Of a stretch of 64,000 nucleotides of DNA, positions 47,880 through 57,567 are shown piece after piece. Source of the stretch: Escherichia marmotae (GTDB lineage Bacteria > Pseudomonadota > Gammaproteobacteria > Enterobacterales > Enterobacteriaceae); the NCBI RefSeq assembly GCF_002900365.1, contig NZ_CP025979.1, forward strand, positions 3,906,001-3,970,000, given 5' to 3'. The notes under the pieces are model-generated. The model searched no databases and was not told where the DNA came from. It was given only the letters and a program-made list of their open reading frames with translations. A program made the position numbers and the translations under genes. Position 1 is the stretch's first letter. Each line of letters starts with the position of its first letter.

Positions 47880-48248
47880 ATGGATATTGTATTTATAGAG
47901 CAACTTTCGGTAATCACCACTATTGGTGTTTACGACTGGGAACAGACCATCGAGCAGAAGCTGGTGTTCGATATCGAAATGGCGTGGGATAACCGTAAAG
48001 CGGCGAAAAGCGATGATGTGGCGGACTGCCTCAGCTACGCTGACATCGCAGAAACGGTGGTTAGCCACGTCGAGGGGGCGCGTTTTGCGTTAGTGGAACG
48101 CGTGGCGGAAGAGGTGGCGGAATTGCTACTGACTCGCTTTAACTCTCCGTGGGTGCGCATCAAACTCAGCAAGCCAGGTGCAGTGGCGCGCGCTGTTAAT
48201 GTTGGCGTAATCATTGAGCGTGGCAATAATCTGAAAGAGAATAATTAA
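47880..48248 (+). CDS. folB: Dihydroneopterin aldolase
   Basis: This 122-residue enzyme converts dihydroneopterin to hydroxymethyl-dihydropterin in folate synthesis. The sequence MDIVFIEQLSVITTIGVYDWE and CLSYADIAETV match the family, with the catalytic lysine in RIKLSKPGAV near residue 100. The ATG at 47880 is preceded by GTG one codon upstream in frame; the ATG gives the family length. Intact. Confidence 0.95.
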   Translation: MDIVFIEQLSVITTIGVYDWEQTIEQKLVFDIEMAWDNRKAAKSDDVADCLSYADIAETVVSHVEGARFALVERVAEEVAELLLTRFNSPWVRIKLSKPGAVARAVNVGVIIERGNNLKENN

Positions 48249-48338
48249 TTTTATAGCTGTTAAACCAAATGGTTATAAGCGGGTCATACTGCAGTAGTTT
48301 GGACAAGCGGTATATTTTTATAATTTAGGGGTTTATTG

Positions 48339-49160
48339 ATGAGCGATATGCACTCGCTGCTGATAGCGGCAATATTGGGTGTGGTCGAAGGATTGACAGA
48401 ATTTCTGCCGGTATCCAGCACGGGCCACATGATTATTGTCGGTCATTTGTTGGGATTTGAGGGCGATACGGCGAAAACCTTTGAAGTCGTTATCCAGTTA
48501 GGATCGATTCTGGCTGTGGTTGTCATGTTCTGGCGGCGTTTGTTTGGCCTGATTGGCATTCATTTTGGCCGTCCATTGCAGCGCGAAGGAGAAAGCAAAG
48601 GCCGGTTAACGCTGATCCACATTTTACTGGGGATGATCCCGGCAGTTGTCCTGGGGCTGTTATTCCACGATACGATTAAGTCATTGTTTAACCCGATAAA
48701 TGTCATGTACGCGCTGGTCGTTGGCGGTCTATTGTTGATTGCCGCGGAATGCCTGAAGCCGAAAGAGCCGCGCGCGCCGGGTCTGGATGATATGACATAT
48801 CGTCAGGCGTTTATGATTGGCTGTTTCCAGTGTCTGGCGCTGTGGCCGGGTTTCTCCCGCTCCGGAGCGACTATTTCTGGTGGGATGCTGATGGGCGTGA
48901 GTCGTTACGCCGCTTCTGAGTTCTCGTTCCTGCTGGCGGTGCCGATGATGATGGGCGCAACGGCGCTCGATCTCTACAAAAGTTGGGGGTTCCTGACAAC
49001 CGGTGATATCCCGATGTTTGCCGTTGGGTTTTTCACCGCCTTTGTGGTGGCGCTGATTGCGATTAAAACCTTCCTGCAATTAATTAAGCGGATTTCGTTT
49101 ATCCCGTTCGCCATTTATCGCTTTATTGTGGCGGCTGCGGTGTACGTTGTGTTCTTTTGA
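48339..49160 (+). CDS. uppP: Undecaprenyl pyrophosphate phosphatase
   Basis: This 273-residue membrane enzyme (BacA) recycles the peptidoglycan lipid carrier. The active-site motif EGLTEFLPVSSTGH lies at 17-30 and the second motif PGFSRSGAT near residue 170. About 8 hydrophobic spans are visible. The ATG at 48339 follows TTAGGGGTTTATTG. Intact. Confidence 0.96.
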   Translation: MSDMHSLLIAAILGVVEGLTEFLPVSSTGHMIIVGHLLGFEGDTAKTFEVVIQLGSILAVVVMFWRRLFGLIGIHFGRPLQREGESKGRLTLIHILLGMIPAVVLGLLFHDTIKSLFNPINVMYALVVGGLLLIAAECLKPKEPRAPGLDDMTYRQAFMIGCFQCLALWPGFSRSGATISGGMLMGVSRYAASEFSFLLAVPMMMGATALDLYKSWGFLTTGDIPMFAVGFFTAFVVALIAIKTFLQLIKRISFIPFAIYRFIVAAAVYVVFF

Positions 49161-49201
49161 TGTGAAGAACAGTGTCGGATGCCTGGAATTGTCCACGATT
49201 G

Positions 49202-49329
49202 CGTAGGCCGGATAAGTCGTTCACGCCGCATCCGGCAATCAACGCCTGATGCGACGCTTGCGCGTCTTATCAGGCCTACAACCGTCGTTGACATGTAGCC
49301 GGATAAGGCGTTTATGCCGCATCCGGCAA
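49202..49329. repeat. BIME between uppP and cca
   Basis: Three REP units are present: GTAGGCCGGATAAGTCG ... CGCCGCATCCGGC (49203-49236), GCCTGATGCGACGC ... GTCTTATCAGGCCTAC (49244-49279), and GTAGCCGGATAAGGCG ... GCCGCATCCGGC (49295-49327). They fill the space between the convergent genes and probably stabilise both transcripts. Confidence 0.88.
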
Positions 49330-49341
49330 AATGCCCAAAAC

Positions 49342-50580
49342 TTATTCAGGCTTTGGGCAACGTTGTTCCTTCCAGGTAGCCACCGCCGCAATTCGGCGTC
49401 GTGTCAGCTCCTCGCGGATCTCCACGCCTTTAAATCCCGCGTCAACAACCGCCTTTGTTGGTACTGACTGCGCTACTTCCCACGCTTCACGTAACCAGCG
49501 TCCTTGTGGGTAATCTGCCGCTTCAAAACCGGTTCGACCGCGCACGTCTGCCTCGCTGGTCAGCGCCAGTTGCTCGACACGCTGCGGTTTACGCCAGGCA
49601 TCGATGGAATCAAACAATTTGACGATGGTTTTCGGATTCAGCATTGGGAAGGTGTGGATGAGATCGTGAAACTCCGCGACCAGTTTGGCTAAATCGCGGA
49701 TTTCATTAGGGACGCGCAGGCGCTGGCACAATTGTTCTACTAATTTCACGCCTGCCGGACCATGACCATGATGACGTGGCCACAGCTCCGGCGGCGTTAG
49801 CCCTTTACCGAGATCGTGGCATAACGTTGCGAAACGGACATCGACCTGCGGACTTAGCATCGCCGCCATTGAGAGTGTCATTAAGGTGTGAATACCAGTA
49901 TCGATTTCCGGGTGCCATTTCGCCGGAGCGGGGACACCAAACAACGCGTCGATCTCCGGGAATAAAACGCGTAATGCGCCGCAATCGCGTAGTACCTGAA
50001 AGAACACCTGTGGATTGCGGGTTGTGAGGGCGCTTTCAGTTTCTTTCCACACGCGTTCGGGCGTCAGGTGTTCCAGTTCACCCGCGTGGGTCATCTCGCG
50101 CATCAACGTCATTGTTTCATCGGCAATACGAAAACCGAGATGAGCATAACGTGCGGCAAAACGCGCTACGCGTAGCACGCGTAGCGGATCCTCGCCAAAA
50201 GCGGGGGAAACATGGCGCAGAAGACGGCTTTGCAGATCGCCCAGACCGTTGTACGGATCGATAATATCGCCGTCATCATCCTGGGCCAGCGCATTGATAG
50301 TCAGATCGCGACGCTGAAGATCATCTTCCAGCGTGACATCAGGCGCGGCATAACAGGTAAAACCTGTGTATCCCGAACCGGATTTCCGCTCGGTACGCGC
50401 CAGCGCATACTCTTCATGCGTTTGCGGATGCAGAAAAACAGGAAAATCGCGGCCTACCTGCTGGTAGCCCGCGTCAAGCATCTGTTGTGGCGTGCTGCCG
50501 ACAACCACCCAATCTCTGTCTTTGACCGGTAGCCCTAATAACGCATCCCGAACCGCACCACCGACCAGATAAATCTTCAC
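49342..50580 (-). CDS. cca: CCA-adding tRNA nucleotidyltransferase
   Basis: This 412-residue multifunctional CCA enzyme has the class II nucleotidyltransferase head with GGAV (7-10) and catalytic Asp21 and Asp23 (KDRDWVVVG), the RRDLTINA motif near residue 90, and a C-terminal HD phosphohydrolase domain with TLCHDLGKG near residue 253. It repairs and completes tRNA 3' ends. Intact. Confidence 0.96.
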   Translation of the reverse strand: MKIYLVGGAVRDALLGLPVKDRDWVVVGSTPQQMLDAGYQQVGRDFPVFLHPQTHEEYALARTERKSGSGYTGFTCYAAPDVTLEDDLQRRDLTINALAQDDDGDIIDPYNGLGDLQSRLLRHVSPAFGEDPLRVLRVARFAARYAHLGFRIADETMTLMREMTHAGELEHLTPERVWKETESALTTRNPQVFFQVLRDCGALRVLFPEIDALFGVPAPAKWHPEIDTGIHTLMTLSMAAMLSPQVDVRFATLCHDLGKGLTPPELWPRHHGHGPAGVKLVEQLCQRLRVPNEIRDLAKLVAEFHDLIHTFPMLNPKTIVKLFDSIDAWRKPQRVEQLALTSEADVRGRTGFEAADYPQGRWLREAWEVAQSVPTKAVVDAGFKGVEIREELTRRRIAAVATWKEQRCPKPE

Positions 50581-50643
50581 GCCATTTTCCCTTCGTCAAA
50601 TACACAATTCCTAATAATAAGATAGTGTGACGAAGAAGGCGAT

Positions 50644-51264
50644 TTAGTTCATCCAGCGATCTTTACGTTTGCGCGTTGGGATCAGGTGCGGCAATACCAG
50701 ACCGAGCAGCAAGCCAAGCCCCAGCACGCCGCCACCATACATAAACCACTGCATGATGATGGTGCGCTGTTTGTCATCCAGTTGTACGCTGGCGGCATCA
50801 ACTTTTTTCTGGGCGACAATCAGTTCGTTTTTCAGCTTCTGATTTTCTTCTTTTAACCCGTTGATCACGCTGTCGCTCTGCGCCACTTTCTGCTGCATTT
50901 CTGCCGTGCGCTGATTCCAGGTGTTATCGATATTGGTGAGCTTATTGGTCAGGGTTTTGACCTGATTTTCCAGATCTGGCACACGGGAGCGTAGACTTGG
51001 CTCTGTGCTAAGTTGTTTCAACGGGATCCAGGCGGTACGACCAGAGCTGTCTTTCACCTGGGCGTAACTGGTGTTGGCGTCAGTTTGTAATAATGTCACT
51101 TCCTCACCGGCGTTAACCGTGCCCACGAGGCGATAATTATCTCCCGGGCCACTGCGGACCCAGGTATTCAGTTCGTCAGAAACATAGCGCTTTTCTTCCG
51201 CGTGAGAGACGGCAGTGGCGCTAAGCGCGAGTAAAGTTAGTGCGATCAGGCGTAATTTTGGCAT
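50644..51264 (-). CDS. ygiM: SH3-domain inner-membrane protein
   Basis: This 206-residue protein has an N-terminal signal (LRLIALTLLALSATAVSHA), a bacterial SH3 domain (about residues 27-90), a coiled coil (about 95-160) and a C-terminal membrane helix followed by a basic tail (PTRKRKDRW). Function is not well established. The 241 bp between it and divergent ygiF carry no gene. Confidence 0.9.
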   Translation of the reverse strand: MPKLRLIALTLLALSATAVSHAEEKRYVSDELNTWVRSGPGDNYRLVGTVNAGEEVTLLQTDANTSYAQVKDSSGRTAWIPLKQLSTEPSLRSRVPDLENQVKTLTNKLTNIDNTWNQRTAEMQQKVAQSDSVINGLKEENQKLKNELIVAQKKVDAASVQLDDKQRTIIMQWFMYGGGVLGLGLLLGLVLPHLIPTRKRKDRWMN

Positions 51265-51505
51265 CAGGCTGTCGTTATTGTCATGGAAAGTGGAACGATA
51301 GTAGTGGCATCAGTGTCGCTACGCAAAGCATTCGGCATCAATCGGAATCCTCTGTGTCAGCTCTTGCCACTGTTTCAAACTTTTACGCCCGTCAAAATGC
51401 TCGTTGCATGGCAATTTGGCGCAAAATACTATCTACTGACAAAAAAGATCGCATTTAGTTCGCCGTTCATCGTCACTTATGTGACATAACCGATAAGTAA
51501 AGGCC

Positions 51506-52807
51506 ATGGCTCAGGAAATCGAATTAAAGTTTATTGTTAATCACAGTGCCGTTGAGGCGTTGCGTGACCATCTCAATACGCTGGGCGGTGAGCATCATGA
51601 CCCCGTGCAGTTGCTCAACGTCTACTACGAAACGCCGGATAACTGGCTGCGTGGGCACGATATGGGCCTGCGTATTCGTGGCGAAAATGGTCGCTATGAG
51701 ATGACCATGAAAGTTGCCGGGCGGGTAACGGGCGGGTTACACCAGCGACCGGAATATAACGTTGCGTTGAGTGAGGCGAACCTCGATCTGGCACAGTTTC
51801 CAGTAGAAGTCTGGCCAAACAATGAATTACCTGCCGATCTTGCTTCCCGCGTACAGCCGCTGTTCAGCACTGATTTTTATCGCGAAAAATGGTTGGTAGA
51901 TGTTGATGGCAGCCAGATTGAGATTGCCCTCGATTTGGGGGAAGTGAAAGCCGGTGAATTTGCTGAACCCATCTGCGAACTGGAGCTGGAATTACTTAGC
52001 GGTGAAACGCGCGCGGTGCTGAAACTGGCGAGCCAACTGGTATCGCAAACCGGATTGCGTCAGGGCAGCCTGAGCAAAGCCGCACGTGGTTATCACCTGG
52101 CACAGGGCAATCCTGCGCGTGAAATTAAACCCACCTCTATTCTGCATGTTGCGGCAAAAGCGGATGTCGAGCAGGGGCTGGAAGCGGCGCTGGAGCTGGC
52201 ATTAGCGCAATGGCAGTATCATGAGGAGCTGTGGGTACGCGGCAACGATGCGGCGAAAGAGCAAGTGTTGGCAGCCATCGGCCTGGTTCGTCATACGCTG
52301 ATGCTGTTCGGTGGCATTGTCCCACGTAAAGCGAGCACTCACTTACGTGATCTGCTGACCCAATGTGAAGCGACAATTGTTTCTGCGGTTTCTGCCGTAA
52401 CGGCTGTCTACTCTACCGAAACGGCAATGGCGAAACTGGCGTTGACCGAATGGCTGGTAAGCAAAGCCTGGCAGCCGTTTTTAGATAGCAAAGCGCAGAG
52501 CAAAATGAGTGATTCCTTTAAACGCTTTGCTGATATCCATCTCTCCCGCCACGCCGCTGAGCTGAAAAGCGTTTTTTGCCAGCCGTTGGGCGATCGCTAT
52601 CGTGATCAGTTGCCACGTCTTACGCGTGATATTGACTCCGTATTGCTGCTGGCAGGTTATTACGATCCTCTCGTCGCGCAAGCCTGGCTGGAGAACTGGC
52701 AGGGGCTGCGTCACGCTATTGCGACCGGGCAACGCATTGAAATTGAACATTTCCGTAATGAGGCAAACAATCAGGAACCGTTCTGGTTGCACAGCGGAAA
52801 ACGTTAA
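51506..52807 (+). CDS. ygiF: Inorganic triphosphatase (CYTH-CHAD)
   Basis: This 433-residue protein has an N-terminal CYTH triphosphatase domain (EIELKF at 4-9, the family signature) up to about residue 200 and a C-terminal CHAD helical domain. It hydrolyses inorganic triphosphate in vitro. It lies 22 bp upstream of glnE and is co-directional, as in K-12. Intact. Confidence 0.95.
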   Translation: MAQEIELKFIVNHSAVEALRDHLNTLGGEHHDPVQLLNVYYETPDNWLRGHDMGLRIRGENGRYEMTMKVAGRVTGGLHQRPEYNVALSEANLDLAQFPVEVWPNNELPADLASRVQPLFSTDFYREKWLVDVDGSQIEIALDLGEVKAGEFAEPICELELELLSGETRAVLKLASQLVSQTGLRQGSLSKAARGYHLAQGNPAREIKPTSILHVAAKADVEQGLEAALELALAQWQYHEELWVRGNDAAKEQVLAAIGLVRHTLMLFGGIVPRKASTHLRDLLTQCEATIVSAVSAVTAVYSTETAMAKLALTEWLVSKAWQPFLDSKAQSKMSDSFKRFADIHLSRHAAELKSVFCQPLGDRYRDQLPRLTRDIDSVLLLAGYYDPLVAQAWLENWQGLRHAIATGQRIEIEHFRNEANNQEPFWLHSGKR

Positions 52808-52829
52808 TCAGGCAAGGATAAAATCGCGT

Positions 52830-55670
52830 ATGAAGCCGCTCTCTTCACCGTTACAGCAGTACTGGCAGACCGTTGTTGAGCGGCTGCCAGCGCCTTTAGC
52901 CGAGGAATCACTTAGCTCACAGGCGAAGTCAGTACTTACCTTCAGTGATTTTGTGCAGGACAGTGTGATTGCGCATCCAGAGTGGTTGGTGGAACTGGAA
53001 AGCGAACCACCGCAGGCCGACGAATGGCAGCATTACGCTGCATGGTTACAGAAGGCGCTCAGTGATGTAAACGATGAAGCCAGCTTAATGCGCGAACTGC
53101 GGCTGTTCCGTCGGCGCATTATGGTGCGTATTGCCTGGGCGCAAACACTGGCGCTGGTTGCGGAAGAGAACATTTTGCAGCAACTCAGCCATTTGGCGGA
53201 GACGCTGATTGTCGCGGCGCGTGACTGGCTGTATGACGCCTGCTGCCGCGAATGGGGAACGCCGTGTAATGCGCAGGGCGAAGCGCAACCGCTGCTGATT
53301 TTAGGCATGGGTAAGCTGGGTGGTGGAGAACTGAATTTCTCCTCGGATATCGATCTGATTTTTGCCTGGCCGGAACATGGTTGCACGCAGGGAGGACGCC
53401 GCGAACTGGATAATGCTCAGTTCTTTACCCGCATGGGCCAGCGGCTGATTAAAGTGCTGGATCAACCGACGCAAGATGGCTTTGTCTATCGCGTGGATAT
53501 GCGGCTGCGCCCGTTTGGTGAAAGTGGCCCGCTGGTGCTGAGTTTCGCGGCGCTGGAAGATTATTACCAGGAACAGGGGCGTGACTGGGAGCGTTACGCG
53601 ATGGTCAAGGCGCGGATTATGGGCGATAGCGATGGCGTTTATGCTAACGAATTGCGTTCGATGCTGCGTCCGTTTGTTTTCCGCCGTTACATCGATTTCA
53701 GCGTGATCCAGTCGCTACGCAACATGAAAGGGATGATTGCCCGTGAAGTCCGCCGTCGTGGCCTTACTGACAACATCAAACTTGGTGCCGGTGGCATTCG
53801 TGAAATTGAATTTATCGTCCAGGTGTTTCAGCTCATTCGCGGTGGGCGCGAACCGTCGCTGCAATCACGCTCTTTACTGCCAACACTCAGCGCCATTGCC
53901 ACGCTGCATCTGCTTTCTGAAAACGATGCCGAACAATTGCGAGTGGCATATCTGTTTCTGCGTCGTCTGGAAAACTTGCTGCAAAGCATTAATGATGAAC
54001 AAACCCAGACGCTCCCAGCCGATGAGCTTAACCGTGCGCGGCTGGCGTGGGCGATGGATTTCGCTGACTGGTTGCAACTGACCGGAGCGCTGATCGGACA
54101 TATGACCAATGTGCGCCGGGTATTTAACGAACTGATTGGCGATGACGAAAGCGAAACTCAGGAAGAGTCGCTATCGGAGCAGTGGCGTGAGTTGTGGCAG
54201 GATGCGTTGCAGGAAGATGACACCACGCCGGTGCTGGCGCATCTTAGCGAGGATGATCGCAAACAAGTGCTGGCGCTGATTGCCGATTTCCGTAAAGAGT
54301 TAGACAAACGTACCATCGGGCCGCGCGGACGTCAGGTACTCGACCATCTGATGCCGCATCTGCTGAGTGACGTTTGTGGGCGTGAAGATGCCGCCGTCAC
54401 GCTGTCGCGTATTACCGCCTTGTTGGTGGGGATTGTCACTCGTACCACTTATCTTGAGTTGCTCAGTGAATTTCCGGCGGCGCTTAAACATTTGATTTCG
54501 CTGTGCGCTGCATCTCCGATGATTGCCAGCCAACTGGCGCGTTATCCATTATTGCTGGATGAACTGCTCGATCCGAACACGCTCTACCAGCCGACGGCGA
54601 CTGATGCCTACCGTGATGAACTGCGCCAGTATTTGCTGCGCGTGCCAGAAGATGATGAAGAACAACAGCTTGAGGCGTTGCGTCAATTTAAACAGGCACA
54701 GTTGTTACGTATTGCTGCCGCGGATATTGCCGGAACGCTGCCAGTGATGAAAGTGAGCGATCACTTAACCTGGCTGGCGGAGGCGATGATCGATGCTGTG
54801 GTACAGCAAGCATGGGGACAAATGGTTGCCCGCTATGGTAAACCGAATCACCTGAGTGAACGCGAAGGCCGCGGTTTTGCGGTGGTCGGCTACGGTAAGC
54901 TGGGGGGCTGGGAGTTAGGCTACAGTTCTGATCTTGATCTGATCTTCCTGCACGATTGCCCGATGGATGTAATGACCGACGGCGATCGGGAAATCGACGG
55001 ACGGCAGTTTTATCTGCGTCTGGCGCAACGCATTATGCACCTGTTCAGCACACGTACTTCTTCCGGCATTTTGTATGAAGTGGATGCGCGGCTGCGCCCG
55101 TCCGGAGCGGCGGGAATGCTGGTTACCTCCACAGAAGCGTTTGCCGATTATCAGAAAAATGAGGCCTGGACGTGGGAGCATCAGGCGTTGGTGCGTGCGC
55201 GTGTGGTGTATGGCGATCCACAACTGACAGCGCAATTCGACGCGGTGCGTCGGGAAATTATGACACTGCCGCGTGAAGGTAAAAACCTACAAACGGAAGT
55301 GCGGGAAATGCGCGAGAAAATGCGCGCTCATCTCGGCAATAAACATCGCGATCGCTTTGATATCAAAGCCGATGAGGGCGGAATTACCGATATCGAATTT
55401 ATTACCCAATATCTGGTGTTGCGCTACGCTCATGAAAAACCAAAGTTAACGCGCTGGTCAGACAACGTGCGCATTCTGGAACTGCTGGCGCAAAACGACA
55501 TTATGGAAGAGCGGGAAGCGATGGCGCTAACCCGTGCTTACACTACGCTTCGCGATGAACTTCACCACCTGGCGTTACAGGAGTTGCCGGGCCATGTGCC
55601 GGATGAGTGCTTCACCGCAGAGCGTGAACTGGTGCGGGCAAGCTGGCAGAAGTGGCTGGTGGAGGAATGA
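52830..55670 (+). CDS. glnE: Glutamine synthetase adenylyltransferase / adenylyl-removing enzyme
   Basis: This 946-residue two-headed enzyme adenylylates and deadenylylates glutamine synthetase under control of PII. Each half has a nucleotidyltransferase signature: GMGKLGGGELNFSSDIDLIF at the N-terminal half and GYGKLGGWELGYSSDLDLIF at the C-terminal half. The ATG at 52830 (MKPLSSP), after AAGGATAAAATCGCGT, gives the family length; the frame is open much further upstream inside ygiF. Intact. Confidence 0.96.
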   Translation: MKPLSSPLQQYWQTVVERLPAPLAEESLSSQAKSVLTFSDFVQDSVIAHPEWLVELESEPPQADEWQHYAAWLQKALSDVNDEASLMRELRLFRRRIMVRIAWAQTLALVAEENILQQLSHLAETLIVAARDWLYDACCREWGTPCNAQGEAQPLLILGMGKLGGGELNFSSDIDLIFAWPEHGCTQGGRRELDNAQFFTRMGQRLIKVLDQPTQDGFVYRVDMRLRPFGESGPLVLSFAALEDYYQEQGRDWERYAMVKARIMGDSDGVYANELRSMLRPFVFRRYIDFSVIQSLRNMKGMIAREVRRRGLTDNIKLGAGGIREIEFIVQVFQLIRGGREPSLQSRSLLPTLSAIATLHLLSENDAEQLRVAYLFLRRLENLLQSINDEQTQTLPADELNRARLAWAMDFADWLQLTGALIGHMTNVRRVFNELIGDDESETQEESLSEQWRELWQDALQEDDTTPVLAHLSEDDRKQVLALIADFRKELDKRTIGPRGRQVLDHLMPHLLSDVCGREDAAVTLSRITALLVGIVTRTTYLELLSEFPAALKHLISLCAASPMIASQLARYPLLLDELLDPNTLYQPTATDAYRDELRQYLLRVPEDDEEQQLEALRQFKQAQLLRIAAADIAGTLPVMKVSDHLTWLAEAMIDAVVQQAWGQMVARYGKPNHLSEREGRGFAVVGYGKLGGWELGYSSDLDLIFLHDCPMDVMTDGDREIDGRQFYLRLAQRIMHLFSTRTSSGILYEVDARLRPSGAAGMLVTSTEAFADYQKNEAWTWEHQALVRARVVYGDPQLTAQFDAVRREIMTLPREGKNLQTEVREMREKMRAHLGNKHRDRFDIKADEGGITDIEFITQYLVLRYAHEKPKLTRWSDNVRILELLAQNDIMEEREAMALTRAYTTLRDELHHLALQELPGHVPDECFTAERELVRASWQKWLVEE

Positions 55671-55717
55671 AGTGTGATATTATCGCGCGCAAATTTTGAA
55701 TCTCTCAGGAGACAGGA

Positions 55718-57151
55718 ATGAAAGTAACGCTGCCAGAGTTTGAACGTGCTGGAGTGATGGTGGTTGGTGATGTGATGCTGGATCGTTACTGGTACGGCCC
55801 CACCAGTCGTATTTCGCCGGAAGCGCCGGTGCCTGTGGTTAAGGTCAATACCATTGAAGAACGTCCGGGCGGCGCAGCCAACGTGGCGATGAACATCGCT
55901 TCTCTCGGTGCTAACGCGCGTCTGGTTGGGCTGACAGGTATTGATGATGCGGCGCGCGCGCTCAGTAAATCACTGGCGGACGTGAACGTAAAATGCGACT
56001 TCGTTTCTGTGCCGACGCATCCAACCATTACCAAACTGCGGGTGCTTTCCCGTAACCAACAGCTTATCCGCCTGGACTTTGAAGAAGGTTTCGAAGGCGT
56101 CGATCCGCAGCCACTACATGAGCGGATTAATCAGGCGCTGGGTTCGATTGGCGCGCTGGTGCTTTCTGACTACGCCAAAGGCGCGCTGGCAAGCGTACAG
56201 CATATGATCCAACTAGCGCGTAAAGCGGGCGTTCCGGTGCTGATTGATCCAAAAGGTACTGATTTTGAACGTTACCGTGGCGCTACGCTGCTGACGCCGA
56301 ATCTCTCTGAGTTTGAAGCTGTTGTTGGTAAATGTAAGACCGAAGAAGAGATTGTTGAACGCGGCATGAAACTGATTGCCGATTATGAACTCTCTGCGCT
56401 GCTGGTAACCCGTTCCGAACAAGGGATGACACTGCTGCAACCGGGGAAAGCGCCGCTGCATATGCCAACTCAGGCGCAGGAAGTTTATGACGTAACTGGC
56501 GCAGGCGATACGGTGATTGGCGTGCTGGCAGCAACGCTGGCTGCGGGTAATTCACTGGAAGAAGCTTGCTTCTTTGCGAATGCGGCAGCAGGCGTTGTTG
56601 TCGGTAAATTGGGGACGTCCACGGTTTCACCGATCGAGCTGGAAAACGCAGTACGTGGACGTGCGGACACCGGCTTTGGCGTGATGACTGAAGAAGAACT
56701 GAAGCTGGCTGTAGCCGCGGCGCGTAAACGCGGTGAAAAAGTGGTGATGACCAACGGCGTCTTCGATATTTTGCATGCCGGGCACGTCTCCTATCTGGCA
56801 AATGCCCGTAAACTGGGCGATCGCTTGATTGTCGCCGTGAACAGCGATGCCTCCACTAAACGGCTGAAAGGGGATTCTCGTCCGGTTAATCCGCTCGAAC
56901 AGCGCATGATTGTACTGGGCGCACTGGAAGCGGTCGACTGGGTGGTATCATTTGAAGAAGATACGCCGCAGCGCCTGATCGCCGGGATCCTGCCGGATCT
57001 GCTGGTGAAAGGTGGCGACTATAAACCGGAAGAGATCGCCGGGAGTAAAGAAGTCTGGGCCAACGGCGGTGAAGTGCTGGTGCTCAACTTCGAAGATGGT
57101 TGCTCGACAACCAACATCATCAAGAAGATCCAACAGGATAAAAAAGGCTAA
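55718..57151 (+). CDS. hldE: Bifunctional heptose-7-phosphate kinase / adenylyltransferase
   Basis: This 477-residue enzyme makes ADP-heptose for the LPS inner core. The N-terminal ribokinase domain (to about residue 318) contains GGAANVAMN and the ATP/anion-hole motif VTGAGDTVIG near residue 260. The C-terminal cytidylyltransferase-type domain starts with TNGVFDILHAGH near residue 343. AGGAGACAGG precedes the ATG. Third gene of ygiF-glnE-hldE. Intact. Confidence 0.97.
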   Translation: MKVTLPEFERAGVMVVGDVMLDRYWYGPTSRISPEAPVPVVKVNTIEERPGGAANVAMNIASLGANARLVGLTGIDDAARALSKSLADVNVKCDFVSVPTHPTITKLRVLSRNQQLIRLDFEEGFEGVDPQPLHERINQALGSIGALVLSDYAKGALASVQHMIQLARKAGVPVLIDPKGTDFERYRGATLLTPNLSEFEAVVGKCKTEEEIVERGMKLIADYELSALLVTRSEQGMTLLQPGKAPLHMPTQAQEVYDVTGAGDTVIGVLAATLAAGNSLEEACFFANAAAGVVVGKLGTSTVSPIELENAVRGRADTGFGVMTEEELKLAVAAARKRGEKVVMTNGVFDILHAGHVSYLANARKLGDRLIVAVNSDASTKRLKGDSRPVNPLEQRMIVLGALEAVDWVVSFEEDTPQRLIAGILPDLLVKGGDYKPEEIAGSKEVWANGGEVLVLNFEDGCSTTNIIKKIQQDKKG

Positions 57152-57217
57152 CTGGAAAGCGGTTCGCAGATCTCGCTTCGTGCCAGGTAGAGCTATTGGC
57201 GCTGTTGTTTTTTCAAC

Positions 57218-57374
57218 CTAAGGTAAAGGAACAAGGGTAAGGGAGGATTTCTCTCCCTCTGATGAGTTGTTAGTAAGTCGGGAAACTTAACAGTAACAAC
57301 ACAACCAGTATGATGACGAACTTCATCATAACCCTTTCCTTCTATAAGGCCCCTTCCTCGGGAGGGGCTTTTCC
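57218..57374 (+). ncRNA. Sib antisense RNA (type I antitoxin)
   Basis: The segment CTAAGGTAAAGGAACAAGGG through the terminator GGCCCCTTCCTCGGGAGGGGCTTTTCC, in parts, matches the Sib/QUAD RNA family. Sib RNAs repress the toxic Ibs peptides encoded on the opposite strand, and the ibs frame lies inside it. K-12 has two units (sibD, sibE) in this hldE-yqiK gap; I see only one here, so I do not assign the letter. Confidence 0.88.
57270..57329 (-). CDS. Ibs toxic membrane peptide
   Basis: The 19-codon frame reads MMKFVIILVVLLLLSFPTY, a hydrophobic single-span peptide of the Ibs type I toxin family. It lies fully antisense to the Sib RNA. It is preceded by AAGGGTT (ribosome site). Overproduced Ibs peptides depolarise the membrane. 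The frame is complete, with no lesion. Confidence 0.88.
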   Translation of the reverse strand: MMKFVIILVVLLLLSFPTY

Positions 57375-57522
57375 GTTTCAACCCCTTACTGACTCTCCGA
57401 GTGTTGATGAGTGACAGACCCCGCACAATGCTTTCTCTGATGCAGTTTGGTCTTCCCCGAGCGGTCACGCAAAACGTTGCAACAGCCTGATCATTTGCAC
57501 TTTTTGCTGGAACGTAGATATA

Positions 57523-57552
57523 AAAAATCCCCGGCTTTTTGAGCCAGGGATG
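57523..57552 (-). terminator. yqiK terminator
   Basis: On the reverse strand TCCCTGGCT and AGCCGGGGA pair around CAAAA and are followed by a T-run, 16 bp after the yqiK stop. Confidence 0.85.
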
Positions 57553-57567
57553 TGAATATAAGAAGAT

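Noticed and set aside
49202..49329. A possible CRISPR-like repeat run.
   Set aside because: The repeats are REP palindromes in alternating orientation without uniform spacers; no cas genes.
52602..55670. A 1022-residue GlnE.
   Set aside because: The extra residues are an out-of-frame reading of ygiF; the start at 52830 gives the normal 946 residues.
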